64,000 nucleotides of DNA from Zhengitettix transpicula (lineage: Eukaryota; Arthropoda; Insecta; Orthoptera; Tetrigidae). Positions 33,996 through 45,442 of this stretch are shown in pieces. Within the stretch, counting starts at the first letter, position 1, and every line of letters starts with the position of its first letter. The stretch is taken from assembly GCA_037074705.1 (NCBI GenBank), contig CM073590.1, positions 223,578,246 through 223,642,245 of the forward strand, given 5' to 3'. Under the pieces are notes generated by a model. It searched no databases. It saw nothing but the letters and a program-made list of their open reading frames with translations, and had not been told where the DNA came from. Both the position numbers and the translations under genes were made by a program.

Positions 33996-36900
33996 AAAGG
34001 AACGGGCAACGTCCGTTTGATGTATGAAACGTAACTGCGGTAAATATATAAATCTTTCAATTCGACAACGGGCGAAATGGCTGAGGCGAACTGAATCACA
34101 ATTAAAACTATTAGATACATTAAATGAACGGTAGGGCCAATTACACCGGAAAATGTATCGGGACAATCCGACAAAATCGTCGTATAAGTTGTTGGGTAGT
34201 TAAAAAATTATTGATAACAATTAACAGTGAATGTGTAGAGTCGCAGAAGAAATACTTTGAGTATAACTTTGCTATGTTTACTACTTCAGAGTAACACATT
34301 TATGAATACGTTTCACCTACGCTGATTCCTTATCGAGGCTTTTCGTACATAATATGTTGACCTCGAGGGAAGTGGACAGTCCAAAAATCGCAAAGAATAT
34401 TTTACTCGTTCTTAGAGAGCTTAAAGTTGTCTATGCTTAAATAGGCGACAGCTTTACGATTTAGTGGCACGTCGGCGGCAACGACCATTAGCCCTTGCAA
34501 GGTGAAGGAAGTAAAACTCGAGGACCTCCCATGACGTAACTCAGTGTTTTATTGGATGCGAGTTTCTTCGAGTGGGAAGTCGCTGGACCGTGTAAATCTT
34601 TTTCACCAGACAGAGAATGGATGACGAGCAGTTATGGTCGCCAACCCAGCATTTGCATGGAAAGGTTACTTGGAATCCGCCACCACGGAGGTCGTCCTCC
34701 CGAATGACCAAGGACGTTGACTACTTATATATCATCAGCGTCTGTGGACAAAACTCAATCTTGACCTTCGGCCGGAACTGATTAGACGATCTGATGACAG
34801 ACAGGCCCAATAGGATCCGCACTTACAGCCGCAAAGAATGGAAAATAAAAACATCTAGCGTCACGGCTCTGAACCAAAATAGTGGATCTGAGAATTATTT
34901 GCAAGAGAATACTTTCAATGGTACTAATAACGTAAAAAACGAATGTCACATACAAATCGTTAACTATTACATTAAACGACCCAGCGTTCCGACCTTATAT
35001 CTTCTGTAGCCTGAATAATTAGACCATTAACGAATTTCATTACAGAGTAACAAAAACAAATTATTGGGAAATGGATTTGGTAATGGCAACGTTTTTAATG
35101 ATAAATGTAAGTCTAGCGCTGAATTGTTGAGTCGGCCGAGGTGATGTGTGAAGACGTGACGTGTAGAGTGCGATGAGAAAATTCAAAGCTGTTGTTACGT
35201 TAATTACTTGCGTCAAATTAAAACACTCCTTGTGAAAGACAATTCTCAGTGCTCGATTCGATTATATGAATTTTTACTACGTAGTCGGTACTGTGCTTGC
35301 TAAAAATAAACTCTTTCATTGTACGACGAAGTTGTCATTCATTTATCCTCGATATAGTTTCCTAGAACTTCGAAACCCAAGGACAAAAATGCGATTCACG
35401 TATTTCGACTCATTTACAGCTTTCATTCTCGCTTGATAATCTTCTTCAAACGGTTCCAATGTAGGTAACATATCAATTAATATTGAACTTACAATAAGTG
35501 GCTCTTTTCTTTACCCTATTGAATCTACAGTAATTTTCCATATACCAGATTATCGTTACTCGAATAATCAAATTCACACATAAAGTCCTTCACACCATCT
35601 AACGGTAACAAAGGTTTTTATCCATCCTTAAGTTACCCCGAGATTGACTGCTATCGGAACAAACGCGTCTCCACTCCACATTTAACCTCCCTCCATTGTT
35701 TCTGTTCTGGAAATCGGGAAGTTAAATCAGAGACGGTTGGGCTCCAGTCCAACACATGTCAAGAATAAAGTGCGGCGCCAGATCTCGGGGGATAAAATAT
35801 TTAAACGCATTCTATCGGCACTTCCTAAACAGGAAAAAATAGAATGAGATCCACGGACACGAGTACATTATTACTCGACGATGATCCATTTAGCTACAAA
35901 AATTAATTATCAAACCTGCATAATTTATTAAAGAAGATAACGGTGATTTCTGTATTATTTGTTTTACAAAAATTAAATTCTCTCTCTGTTTAATTTCTAG
36001 TCTTAGTAATTGGTTCTCCACATTCAGTATGGCTGTGTGTGAGAGCACGTATATACTGGCTAGTGTTTTATTATTTCTAAGTAAAATGAGACTAGCGTAG
36101 TAATTTGTATTTATTTCGAGGGCAAGATTACCGAGAACTAACGATGTAGTAAAACTGGTCAAGAAAATGAGATATGCACCAAGGAGGAAAACTAAAATAA
36201 TACGTCGAAGAGGTTTTATATAGAAACCAGGGAATTACTGAATACGCGGAAATCATCAATTGGACAACAACAAAAACTGAGTTTCGAAACATTATACTCC
36301 TAAAAATATATTTATTAGATAGAAAAAAATTATTCTGTACGTATAAATTACGCGAGACAAAAGTCAGACTTAATGTAGCCGTTTAAATTTATCAACCAGT
36401 CTTGTTTAATTTTTCAAAATTATTATATGACATCTGCTTATTACATTTTCTTTCAAGATATGGAAGTAGTGAAAGTACAAGGATAGTTTTATTATCTTCA
36501 TAGAATTTGAATGAATATTTTTTTATGGAATAGGTTTCTACATGCCGTTGACCTCGCGGCTTTTGATTGGTCCTCGACCATTGACATGTAAGCCGGCTGG
36601 CTCCGATTGGACAACATCCTACATCTCTTGCTCCTAGATCAACTTCCGTCACAAAAAATGTGTCACAGTCTTACCCCTCATATAAGAACACAAAAAATTA
36701 AGGAACGGTTAAGTTCAATAAAATGTTGGTGAGTCAATGATAACTCTGAATTGATGCAAACATGAATATGAACACTGTGTTCAAGGTTTGGGTGAAGGTA
36801 AAGACCAGTACACGTTACATCTGAACATTCTAAGTAGTGTGATTCAATAGAGGTGTGGAAGAAACCATGCATATGACTGAACACCAGTTTTCATTCTATC

Positions 36901-37556
36901 ATAAAAGTATTTGCTTATCCGCGTAACCTCATCACGCGAATCCTAGGTCAATGTTTGTCGTTAACGGGAGTGAGCTGCTTGAGAAGGAAGTGGCGGCTGT
37001 GGTTTCAAGGAACTGACGAGGAAACCAGTTCTGGGCTCACCTCTCACCTCAAGCACAAGGACGCCGACGCACAGGAGAAATCTGCCAGCATATGCACCAG
37101 CCTGTTACAACATTGAAGCCATCGTTTCAACAGAAAAACAACGGGACTGCGCGACCCAGTGAAAATGTAACTCAGTTATTGACGAGAACGAAAACATCAA
37201 GCTACGAACGGCGGTACAACAAACCACTAAGTCTCCTCATCCTGCAAACCTCAGATCTGCCTTAACCGACAGGGATCACAACTTGTCGCATACAAAGTCG
37301 TACTACGCGTACGGGGTGGATTATTTCATCAGAATGAGATGCAACAGCAAATGCCACAAACAGCTCAGCTGATCTAAGCTTTGAAAAAAAACTTAACTCT
37401 AGTTATGTGAGAACATGATATGCATATATGACAAAAAACATTCCTGAGGATATTAGAACACAAGTGTAGAAAAGCTAAAAATGGTTTCAACCATTCAAAT
37501 GTGAGAGACAATGTCCCTCAGAATTTCAGAGGGTTTGATAATGAGTAAATATGATT
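33996..37556. other. Long non-coding stretch with three GC-richer blocks
   Basis: No supported gene. GC-richer blocks: 34,450-34,800 (unidentified), 36,540-36,650 (two ATTGG motifs at 36,566 and 36,606, that is, inverted CCAAT boxes, over the start of an 86-codon minus frame that lacks an ATG at its 5' end), and 36,900-37,380 (broken frames in all phases, possibly an old transposon). The longest frame is about 90 codons. Confidence 0.4.
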
Positions 37557-37557
37557 T

Positions 37558-38054
37558 CCTTTTTTTTAAGGTAACAGGCTACATGATGTGGCAACTCCCC
37601 TTTAATAGCATAGGAAGGGATTTGAAAGGGGCTATACGGAAGGGTAGAGAAAGGTAGCCAAGGGTTAACTAGGGCCCCCGGGCTATATTTTAAGGATCCT
37701 ACCCGGCATTCGCCTAAAAGTAATGCAGGACAAACCCTAGATAAAACCTGCATCAGGTAGGTCGGAAATTGGGTACTTGTCCCACGTCCTTCCGATAGCG
37801 GGAGAGGGGTTTGCTGGGGGGACGCAGCATTCCCTTCTCCGTGCCTCGACCAGTTTAGGAGGCAGCTGGCCGACTGTTCCAATGGGAACAGCCAACAACT
37901 CTTACCGTATGCCCAAGGTCTGTGACCCAGGAACATACACCTCTCAAAACAGACCGAGGTGCCTCGGCTTGTGGGAACCTTAGTTCGAAAACGGAGAGAG
38001 GAAAAGGCATCCCAAAAGGAAGCCCCTCACGTCTCCCCTACAAGGTTCTGCCTA
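37558..38054 (-). mobile_element. Family A SINE-like retroposon, nearly complete
   Basis: It starts with a T-tract and a GTAACAGGCTACATGA end with a short internal deletion of GGGTAATCCACGT. It is collinear with the 15.1-kb copy through the CGAGGTGCCTCGG palindrome, the GGAACCTTAG segment and a final GGTTCTGCCTACTGA. The 5' hairpin head is missing or decayed. Frames of 136 (minus), 68 and 78 (plus) codons inside are not conserved. Confidence 0.85.
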
Positions 38055-38624
38055 CTGATCCATTTTTATTTCCTTATTTTATGTTGTTCTTATTTAAGTT
38101 ACTCTGGGAAAAAAGGCAGCGAGTGATAAATTTTTCAAGTACTTCTTGGCAAGGATAAATTCTTCCCTACGTCGATTCGTAGTTTCCTGTCTTAATTTTC
38201 ACATATGCTATTTTGAGACATGTAAAATGGAGGAACATGTACACGACAAGTGCTCTGAATAAGATACTAAGTTTTTTCATTTTTTCTTCCTAGACCTAAA
38301 GTTTGTAAATGATTTTATAACCAAATTTGGGAATGATTAACGTTTTTAATCTGCCTACTAATAATTTATATGACCTGGAGCTACTCCTTTAAAACGCTAT
38401 AAAAATGTAATACTTTCCATCTGTGATTCTACACTAAAATGGAAAGTTATCACCCAAATGGTATTTTCTAAGCATAACCCATATTGTTTACATCTATTAT
38501 TTCTTCCACAATTAGCGTACTCTACATTTATCTTCTTTGTAATATTAACTGCATTTTTTTATGTATGTATTTCCATTTCATTCTATAATAAACTGTAATT
38601 TATTTGATAAGCATTTCATTAAAA
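38055..38624. other. Non-coding sequence
   Basis: AT-rich, no supported gene or repeat. Confidence 0.5.
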
Positions 38625-38960
38625 AAAAGTAGCCAAATAACAGACAAAAATAAAAGTTAAATAAATATCACAGAACGTTTCTCCAATCCTTGTTTCTTTC
38701 GTCAGGTGATTCAAGAAACGCAATGGCCGTAAAACTGCACACTGCCCAAACCAGGTGACGAACTCATAAGGAAATTTTGAGTTCGTCACCTGGTGTGTGC
38801 GGAGTGTCGTTCTTAAGACTCTTTCGTTTTCTTCTAATCACCATACGAAAGCAACAAGGATTTCAGAATCGTTGTGTAGTATTTATTTCGAACTTTTTTC
38901 TCTGTTATTTGGATACTTATTTATTCAATTATAATACATTTAGCACATACGTTTTATATT
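38625..38960 (+). mobile_element. Family B foldback element with a tight central hairpin
   Basis: The arms hold TAGCCAAATAACAGAC (left) and CTGTTATTTGG (right), plus the core AACGTTTCTCCAATCC and its mirror AAGGATTTCAGAATCGTTG. At the centre CCAGGTGACGAACTCA pairs with TGAGTTCGTCACCTGG around a loop of about 12 nt (38,751-38,795). The tail TACGTTTTATATTTTG lies downstream. Confidence 0.8.
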
Positions 38961-39184
38961 TTGTTTAGATCCCATTAATCTGAGTCAACAGCTCATAGGT
39001 ATTTTATATTATATTACTATATGAATTTATTTCTACTCTATTAAATGCAGTTGTTCCATATTAATAACGAACCAGCGGCTTTTTACATGACTTCTTATGA
39101 TTATGACATTGCCATTGGTAAGGAGTGACAGTTATTTTCTCACTGCACAATTTTTAATTTCCTAAGAGGGCAGCGTATAAAATA

Positions 39185-39190
<6 letters not shown>

Positions 39191-39226
<36 letters not shown>
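39191..39226. repeat. (TA)n tract, left flank of the solo LTR
   Basis: Uninterrupted AT dinucleotides end exactly where the LTR begins. The same tract resumes right after the LTR at 40,533. Confidence 0.95.
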
Positions 39227-39229
<3 letters not shown>

Positions 39230-39244
39230 AATGCCTTGAAGGAA

Positions 39245-39441
39245 AGGCATTGTTTCAGATTAATGGTCTTGCCCGTCAGAGGAAGTTGGAATGTTGTGTA
39301 CTTAGGATTGGTATTGATAAGTCAGAGCAAGGCACATGCGGGTGGCCTGTCGCAAGATAAATCTGTTAAGGCAGGCATTGTTTCTGATTAACGGCCATGA
39401 CAGTTCAAAGAACAGTTTGTAATGTTGTTTACTTAGGATTG
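39245..39441 (+). repeat. Imperfect direct repeat in the LTR U3 region
   Basis: 39,245-39,310 and 39,373-39,441 share AGGCATTGTTTC, GATTAA, AATGTTGT and ACTTAGGATTG in the same order, offset by about 128 bp. Duplicated U3 segments often carry enhancer-type sites. That role is inference here. Confidence 0.8.
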
Positions 39442-39710
39442 AGGATGCAGTTTGGGTGGTCTGGAGAATTTAGAACAGTGCACGTGCGTGCGGGGGTGAG
39501 AAGACAAGTTCAAAGTAATTGAGGGTGCAAAGACAAATTAGATCTGTCTCGATGGTCGGTTTTGGGACAAGACAGAGTGGCTAGATATTTGCTAACTAAG
39601 GAACTGCAACTGCAGAATGTAAATCTCGGGATAATGGAGGAAACTGTCATCGGGCAGTTGCGACGTAGTTTTGGAACAAAGGAAAAAGGAAGGGACTGGG
39701 ATATATAAGC

Positions 39711-39718
39711 AAGAGCGG
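39711..39718 (+). promoter_or_regulatory. TATA box of the LTR promoter
   Basis: ATATATAA in a G-rich context about 485 bp into the LTR. Transcription would be expected to start about 25-30 bp downstream, near 39,740. Confidence 0.6.
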
Positions 39719-40469
39719 CTTTTGAAAAAGGTAGTTGAGTTTTGGAGTTAGGAGCTGGAGTTAGAGTGGGAGAGGGGTGCTGTGAGCACCGAGACTGGAG
39801 AATTGTGAGTGAGTTAGTTATTCTGCGACCACTGAAGAATGACTAAGACAGACATCGTTTAAGGGAGGAGAATGTCTTATAAGTTGCAGCCTGCGAGAGA
39901 AATAGCAAAATATTCAACGATAAACATTTTTGTATGCTGAAGTCTAATCTGTTGTAATATCAAAATTAGACGACTGTCTTCGATGGTAGGAGACCAGGAC
40001 ACTGCATCCAGCGTCGAGTAGTTTTCACCACGAGCAAGTGAGATGTCCTTCACGAACGGAGAACCAGCTTTCATCAAACCAACCGTGTGTGTTAGAGGCA
40101 GTGTTTAAAACGTCCAGTCTATAAAGTGTGTGTGTATGAACGAGCCAAATTTTCCTGAGTAATTGTAAGTTGAAATTTTATGGCATTAATATGTGTAAAC
40201 CGAATTAAAAGATACAGTCAGATATCGTTCTTTTCTTTTGTGTTAATAAAATAAACTCTTTAAATTTAAAATCAATCTGGTAGAATAAGTTTGTCAATAA
40301 TTAATTTCGTCTAGGTATAGACGATTAAATATTTCCTTTTAATTTAAAGATAAATGTTGGGTTCTTTGATTAGTTAAATGTTCTGTCCGTTATCAAACCC
40401 AGTAAAGACCCATGAGAGTTTGAGATCCTTTTTATAATTTCAAATTGTATAAATTGATATTTTTTGATA

Positions 40470-40475
40470 AATAAA
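40470..40475 (+). promoter_or_regulatory. Polyadenylation signal of the LTR
   Basis: AATAAA lies about 57 bp before the LTR end, consistent with an R-U5 boundary near 40,490. Confidence 0.5.
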
Positions 40476-40529
40476 TTATTTGTTGTTTATAAATATTAAT
40501 TTTTTTATTTGGACTCCCGTTTGATTATT

Positions 40530-40532
<3 letters not shown>

Positions 40533-40597
<65 letters not shown>
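40533..40597. repeat. (TA)n followed by (GA)n compound microsatellite
   Basis: TA repeats to about 40,569 continue the tract interrupted by the LTR, then GA repeats run to about 40,597. An 82-codon minus frame running through it is a microsatellite artefact. Confidence 0.95.
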
Positions 40598-40605
<8 letters not shown>

Positions 40606-40729
40606 AGTTTTTGTTCAACATAAAAGAGTATTAAAAGTGTTCTGTCCACCTCGTGCACACTTTCGCTGAAACTCTCATTTGTTACTCTGAAACTTGGTCC
40701 AGTAAGAAAGAAGAAATGAGGCAATAATT

Positions 40730-40867
40730 AATAATAAGACAAATAGACAAAATGAGTGATAATATAAATACCCCACAACGTTTCTTGGATCCTTGTCCTT
40801 TTCTTCAGGCGCTAAGAAGAGGAGTCTAGAGCGATACAACTGCACAGGTCAACTGATAAAACTCATT
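40730..40867 (-). mobile_element. Half-length family B element with a 13-bp target-site duplication
   Basis: It contains one arm only: AATAGACAAAATGAGTGATA, AACGTTTCTTGGATCC, CAGGCGCTAAGAAGAG, then ACTGCACAGGTCAACTG, and stops at the centre of the usual palindrome. TGAGGCAATAATT is repeated exactly at 40,717-40,729 and 40,868-40,880. Read on minus it is a 5'-truncated copy ending in the outer arm. Confidence 0.85.
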
Positions 40868-40880
40868 TGAGGCAATAATT

Positions 40881-42802
40881 GTTGAATATAATTTAGTCCA
40901 ACCAGATAATTTGTTTACGAAAGAAATCATTCCCAAATCAGATATATCGTTTCCTTTTTTTTATTTTAAATCTATAACTACCTAACCTAAGCAATATTAT
41001 GTGTCGTATTGTCACCCTTTTCTTACTTTTAGTAAACTGAGCCTGCTTTTTGATATTATTTCGGAAAAAAACTAGTACCTGTAGTGGTTAAGGTTATGTA
41101 GTGGTTAACTCAATGCAATGTATGTTTAGCCAGCCCTGATACGGTGTTTTAAATATATCTGTGAACATGTGTCAGCGTCTTCCTTGTTCGTAGAGCCGAA
41201 GCTCGTTCGTTAGTTTGCTTGTCTGCAGACACGTGTATGTGGACCGGTCAGCTGGTTTCTCGCAAGAAAGGCAAAGCCGTTTGGAAAGGCGAGTGAAAGG
41301 CTGCATACAATGGTATCAGAGTCCTCAACAACAAATCACACAGCGCCTTATTAAGCGAAACATGTGCGGCCGACCTCGTGAAATCGCTTTTGCTGCCATC
41401 AGTTCTCGTTCATGCACTTTTCCCGAACGTGCAGTGACGTACAACTCTTAGGCAAAAACATAAGGAAAGTATGCACCTGCCGTTCTCTGTATACAAATTA
41501 AAGCTCAAAATCTAGTAAATCGTTTCTCAGTTGTGTAATATACATCCATGATAACAATTTAATATATCTATGTATTTTACATATTCATCCCCTGGGTGTG
41601 GGGCAGGATGTGGATGAAAGGCCGTTGTGTAAAAGTAATGAGGAAGGGGATGAAACACTTTTCCGTGTACAATCTTAAACGCATAGATTAATTTCTAACC
41701 AACTTTGTTCGCATGTTACTTACGATCTAGGAACCAACACCGAGGTATTAGAAACACATACCAACTCTAGGGGTGGGGGTTGAGGGAGTAGTATTCCTAA
41801 ATGGTCATTATTAGCGTCGAATAAAACGATTTCGGTGTCGCTGAATTTGATACTGTTATTCTAGAATTATTAAGTGTCTCATTTCAACTCCAAAAGGCAA
41901 GCTCCCTTACCGTGTGCTGAGGTGGAAGTGATTTACATAAAAAATAATGCAAAAAAGACCGAGATTAGTCTCGATTCCTGGGTTATACGAGGCGCTGAGT
42001 TTAATTCTCGCATTGACCATGATGATTAATGAAATTTTATGTTCTTCGTAGTTGAGAAAACGTTGCCCGGAGTAGTTTTGACCGTCTTGCTGTACCAGCT
42101 ATATTTTGGTCCCAGTGTAGTTAAAGGTTGCATTATTTTACTCCTTAAAGGTACCGGGAGTAATTTTAGACTTCATGAAGTTAGCGAGTATTTTTCACTT
42201 TTAATTTGGCGTGATTGTTTAGAGACTCTAATTTTATGTGGTAGGAGAATTCCCGAGTTGTTAAAGGACCGTCAGTCATCATCCTGGTTTATTTTAAGTT
42301 AGATGCGGAGGGGTTAGGTCAGGGAGGGTAACGTAAATGTATAAATTTTCCAAACACTGACGATATTGATGCTGCTTAAATGAAATGTGTACCAAGGGAT
42401 TAGTGTCGAATCAATTCCTTCTCCGTGGTGATTGAAATAATTAACCGGGCAACGCAGGGCATTCACCGAGTAAATTATAATTAAATGTAACTAACATGCG
42501 TGAAGAGGTCCCAATAAGCGGAACGTTGTGTTTGATATATATATATAATATTTTACATAGAATAATTATTTTTTGGGGCTAATAGGCAATGTTTTTTAAT
42601 ATTGAGTTTAAAAATTAAGTAAAATTATTATACTACTCTTAAATTTTTAAGTTGAACTTGAAATAATTGACTAAAACTGTGAACATTACGATGTAAAAAA
42701 ATTGAAACCATATTGTCTCCAGAAATGTAGAGGGAAAACGCAATAACTTTAAGACTTCCAATTGTTATGAACATTGTATAAAACATAAAAGGGATTAGAG
42801 TG
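40881..42802. other. Non-coding sequence
   Basis: No supported gene. TGTAGTGGTTAA occurs twice at 41,080 and 41,097. A GC-richer block at 41,190-41,440 carries a 78-codon plus frame without ATG start support. A small TA tract lies at 42,535-42,547. Confidence 0.45.
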
Positions 42803-43282
42803 ACTGCCTGCAAGAGGTAATCCACATGGTGGCAACTTCCCTTTAATAGAATAGGAAGGGATCTGAAAGGAAGGGTAGAGGAAGGTAGCCAAGGGTTAAC
42901 AAGGGCCCCCGGACCATAGTTTAAGGATCCTACCCGACATTCGCCTAAAAGAAATGCAGGGAAAACCCTAGAAAACCCTGCGTAAGGTAGGCCGAGCGCT
43001 TGGTACTTGTCCCACGCCCTTCCTGTAGCGGTAGAGAAGTTTTCTGTGGGGCCGCAAAATTCCCTTCTCCGTGCCTCGACCAGTTTAGGAGGCAGCTGGC
43101 CGACTATTCCAATACGAATAGCGGACAACTCTTACCGTATTCGGAAGGTCTGCGATCCCAGAACATACAGCTCTCCAAACAGGCCGAGGAGCCTCGGCTT
43201 GTGGTAACCTTATTTCAAAATCGGAAAAGGCATCTCCAGAGAGGTTCTGCCAGCGAGAGAACAGCTCTCACAGGCTCCTCTT
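42803..43282 (-). mobile_element. Family A SINE-like element with 5' hairpin head retained
   Basis: It is collinear with family A from AGGTAATCCACATGG to the head hairpin (GCCAGCGAGAGAAC...CTCTCACAGGC at about 43,248-43,275). The extreme 3' end and poly(A) tail are replaced by ACTGCCTGCAAG. Frames of 166 (minus), 102 and 66 (plus) codons overlap here and are not conserved in other copies. Confidence 0.85.
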
Positions 43283-45115
43283 TCCATTCCGAGAGATACA
43301 GTAGATAACGAAGAATCAAATACAAAAATAACAGAGGATCGAAAGTGAGAAAAATAAGGGAGGAAACATAAATAGAAAGAGCCCTCCGTTTTCAAAGACC
43401 CTTCAAAGTATGATAGGTGTGAAATGAGTAAACAAGTAAAGTTATCAGGTTGAGCTTAAAATACGAGAACTCTTAGGATATAATAAAATTTAAAAACTGC
43501 GATATCATCACACACAATTGATACAGGCATAACCTAGAGAACTGGTGAATAGAAAATTAATTTTTAATTTAAGTGTCTATTGTCGCTAGCTTCAGGTAAA
43601 CATTATGGAGAAGAAATATAAACCAAACGCATACGGAAAAGTCTCTTACCCAAGGATGAGTAGAAATTAATCCCTACTAAAATAAGTTTCATCCCAGCTA
43701 ATTTTGTCCATTTCGTGCAAGAAGTACATATATGAGAACGGTATCTTGACATAGTGACATTATTTTTTCTGCAACGTATTTTTTTTTCCTGCAAGGAAAG
43801 TGTAACGATTGCAGATGACGAGGTGCGGTCAGCTTCACGGTCCAGCGCTGGAGAGAAATTAACCTTGCGCAATCGTGACCAGACCCAGAGTCCGGAACCG
43901 CCTACAATCGCCATGACATAAGGTCTCAACCAGAATAAAAGACGAAATAAATGGCGGATGAGAACCAAGGCTGAAGGGTGGGCGACTCTCATAGCAATTT
44001 TAATTGGCGCCTCCGAAACAAAGCCATTATTACAGTCTTTGATTTCTCCGCTAAGTTTCACCGTTACATTAGATTTATTTTACAACCACCAGGTTCAATT
44101 TATTTACTGCTGCAGACGCAAAAAACGTTAATGCGAGTAGAGGAGGAAACATCCAACAAGCGACTCCCTCCTGGCAATACTCCAGATAGATTCTCAGAAT
44201 TGGTATTGCAGGTATCCTCGGTAGTTCGCGGAACTCGGTGGTAATCTGTTAATTTGCCTCACAGGTCTTCTACGAAGCCCAACAGATCTTTAAGGATTAA
44301 AAAAACCTTATCCGTTGTACGGACTACGAGTGATCAAATCTGTGACACAAATTCGTGAATTTATTAAATTTCTACCCGATTGGACTTACTAAATTCGTAA
44401 AAACTGTCTTAAGATTTTTAATTTGTTGACAATGGTACAAATATATTTGCTATTTTTACTAATCGGGATTTCTACTGTTTTACACATGCAATAGCAAGAC
44501 GTAATATGAAGATTTTAGAAAGAAAAAAAGGAGTGTAACACACGAAAGACTCTTTATTTCTTGTTCAGTAGGCAACTTTCAGCCCTAATAATATTCAATT
44601 ATTCTAACCTCATTTTTATTACCTTTTGGTATTGCAATCCACCATAGTAATAATTCCGATCCCGTAAGACGAAATAAAGGCATATAAATCCCCCAAAATG
44701 TATTACTTCGTAAATTTCGCTTATTTGTGAGTTCTATTTTTTTTAAAAACAAATTTTTTTAAAAGTTTCTGTTTAAGTTTTAAATGTACCAGCGCATTCT
44801 GTAATTGAACAAGGAGGAAGATAAAAATATTATAACGTACTGCAGCAAATCCCACAACTAAATGATACTATGGGACTCTAATAAGACACTACAAGATTCG
44901 CACTGTACAGAAGAACGCGGAAGACGTAAAACTCTGGAAATAGTAAGTATGGAATAAAAAATCGGCTATAAATTAGGAGGAATAAGATACTAGTTAAAGC
45001 TTAAAGAACGATAATTGAGACGATAAATTTGCTCGAGTGTGAGCCAAATTAAAGTTGTGTTGTAACGTATATTGAATAAGAAATATATATCAAGTTATGG
45101 AAGTAGTGAAACACA
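43283..45115. other. Non-coding sequence with an unassigned 152-codon minus frame
   Basis: 43,603-44,061 on minus is open for 152 codons but starts with GTG. It has no domain I recognise, a hydrophobic stretch (LIRHLFRLLFWLRPYVMAIV) and a GC-richer DNA context (43,790-44,000). It may be a chance frame. The remainder, to 45,115, is AT-rich. Confidence 0.35.
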
Positions 45116-45127
45116 ATAAATAATAAT

Positions 45128-45430
45128 GAATAAGAAAGATAGCCAATACAGAAAAAAAAGGGTAATACAAATACCACACAACGTTTCTGGGATCCTTGTT
45201 CCTTTCGCCAGGTGCTAAGAAGAGCCTAGAGAAACAAAACTGCACTGGTCAGTTGACAACACAAAAAAGCTTGACTAGTGCAGTTGTGTTTCTCTAGGCT
45301 CTTCTTAGCACCTGACGAAAGGAACAAGGATCCGAGAAACGTTGTGTGGTATTTGTATTACCCTTTTTTGTCTGTATTGGTTATCTTTCTTATTCATTAT
45401 TTTCAATCAGACGTAAACTTTTTCATTATG
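45128..45430 (+). mobile_element. Family B foldback element, best preserved copy
   Basis: The arms of about 130 bp are nearly perfect inverted repeats. The left arm has AGATAGCCAATACAG, ACCACACAACGTTTCTGG and CAGGTGCTAAGAAGAGCC. The right arm mirrors it (GGCTCTTCTTAGCACCTG, AACGTTGTGTGGTATTTG, CTGTATTGGTTATCTTTC). The centre has short palindromic remnants around 45,255-45,275. An asymmetric tail (AATCAGACGTAAACTTTTTC) follows the right arm. ATAAATAATAAT at 45,116-45,127 and 45,431-45,442 may be the target duplication but is low-complexity. No protein. Confidence 0.9.
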
Positions 45431-45442
45431 ATAAATAATAAT

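Larger units (their letters stand above)
39227..40532 (+). mobile_element. Solo LTR of an LTR retrotransposon, 1306 bp, inserted in a TA microsatellite
   Basis: The ends are TGTAATG (39,227) and ATTACA (40,527-40,532), a six-base inverted match with the canonical TG...CA. Both flanks are TA repeats, as expected for a 4-5 bp duplication inside such a tract. Inside are a TATA box at 39,711-39,718 in a GC-richer segment, G/A-rich sequence downstream, and AATAAA at 40,470-40,475 near the 3' end. The U3-like part has an imperfect direct repeat (39,245-39,310 and 39,373-39,441). No primer-binding site, polypurine tract or gag-pol follows on either side, so it is a solo LTR left by LTR-LTR recombination. 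The superfamily cannot be fixed from the LTR alone. TGTAAT ends are common in gypsy-type elements. Confidence 0.85.

Noticed and set aside
28229..40532. The two LTR-like sequences as the ends of one full retrotransposon
   Set aside because: They differ greatly, the first aligns only over its last 650 bp, no gag-pol lies between them, and the 39-kb copy has TA repeats on both sides as a solo LTR would.
41080..41108. TGTAGTGGTTAA direct repeat as a second tRNA-SINE head
   Set aside because: No B box follows within the expected distance.
42628..43308. 166-codon minus and 102-codon plus frames as genes
   Set aside because: They coincide with a family A copy and its flank. The same repeat at 15.1, 19.3 and 37.6 kb gives different, shorter frames.
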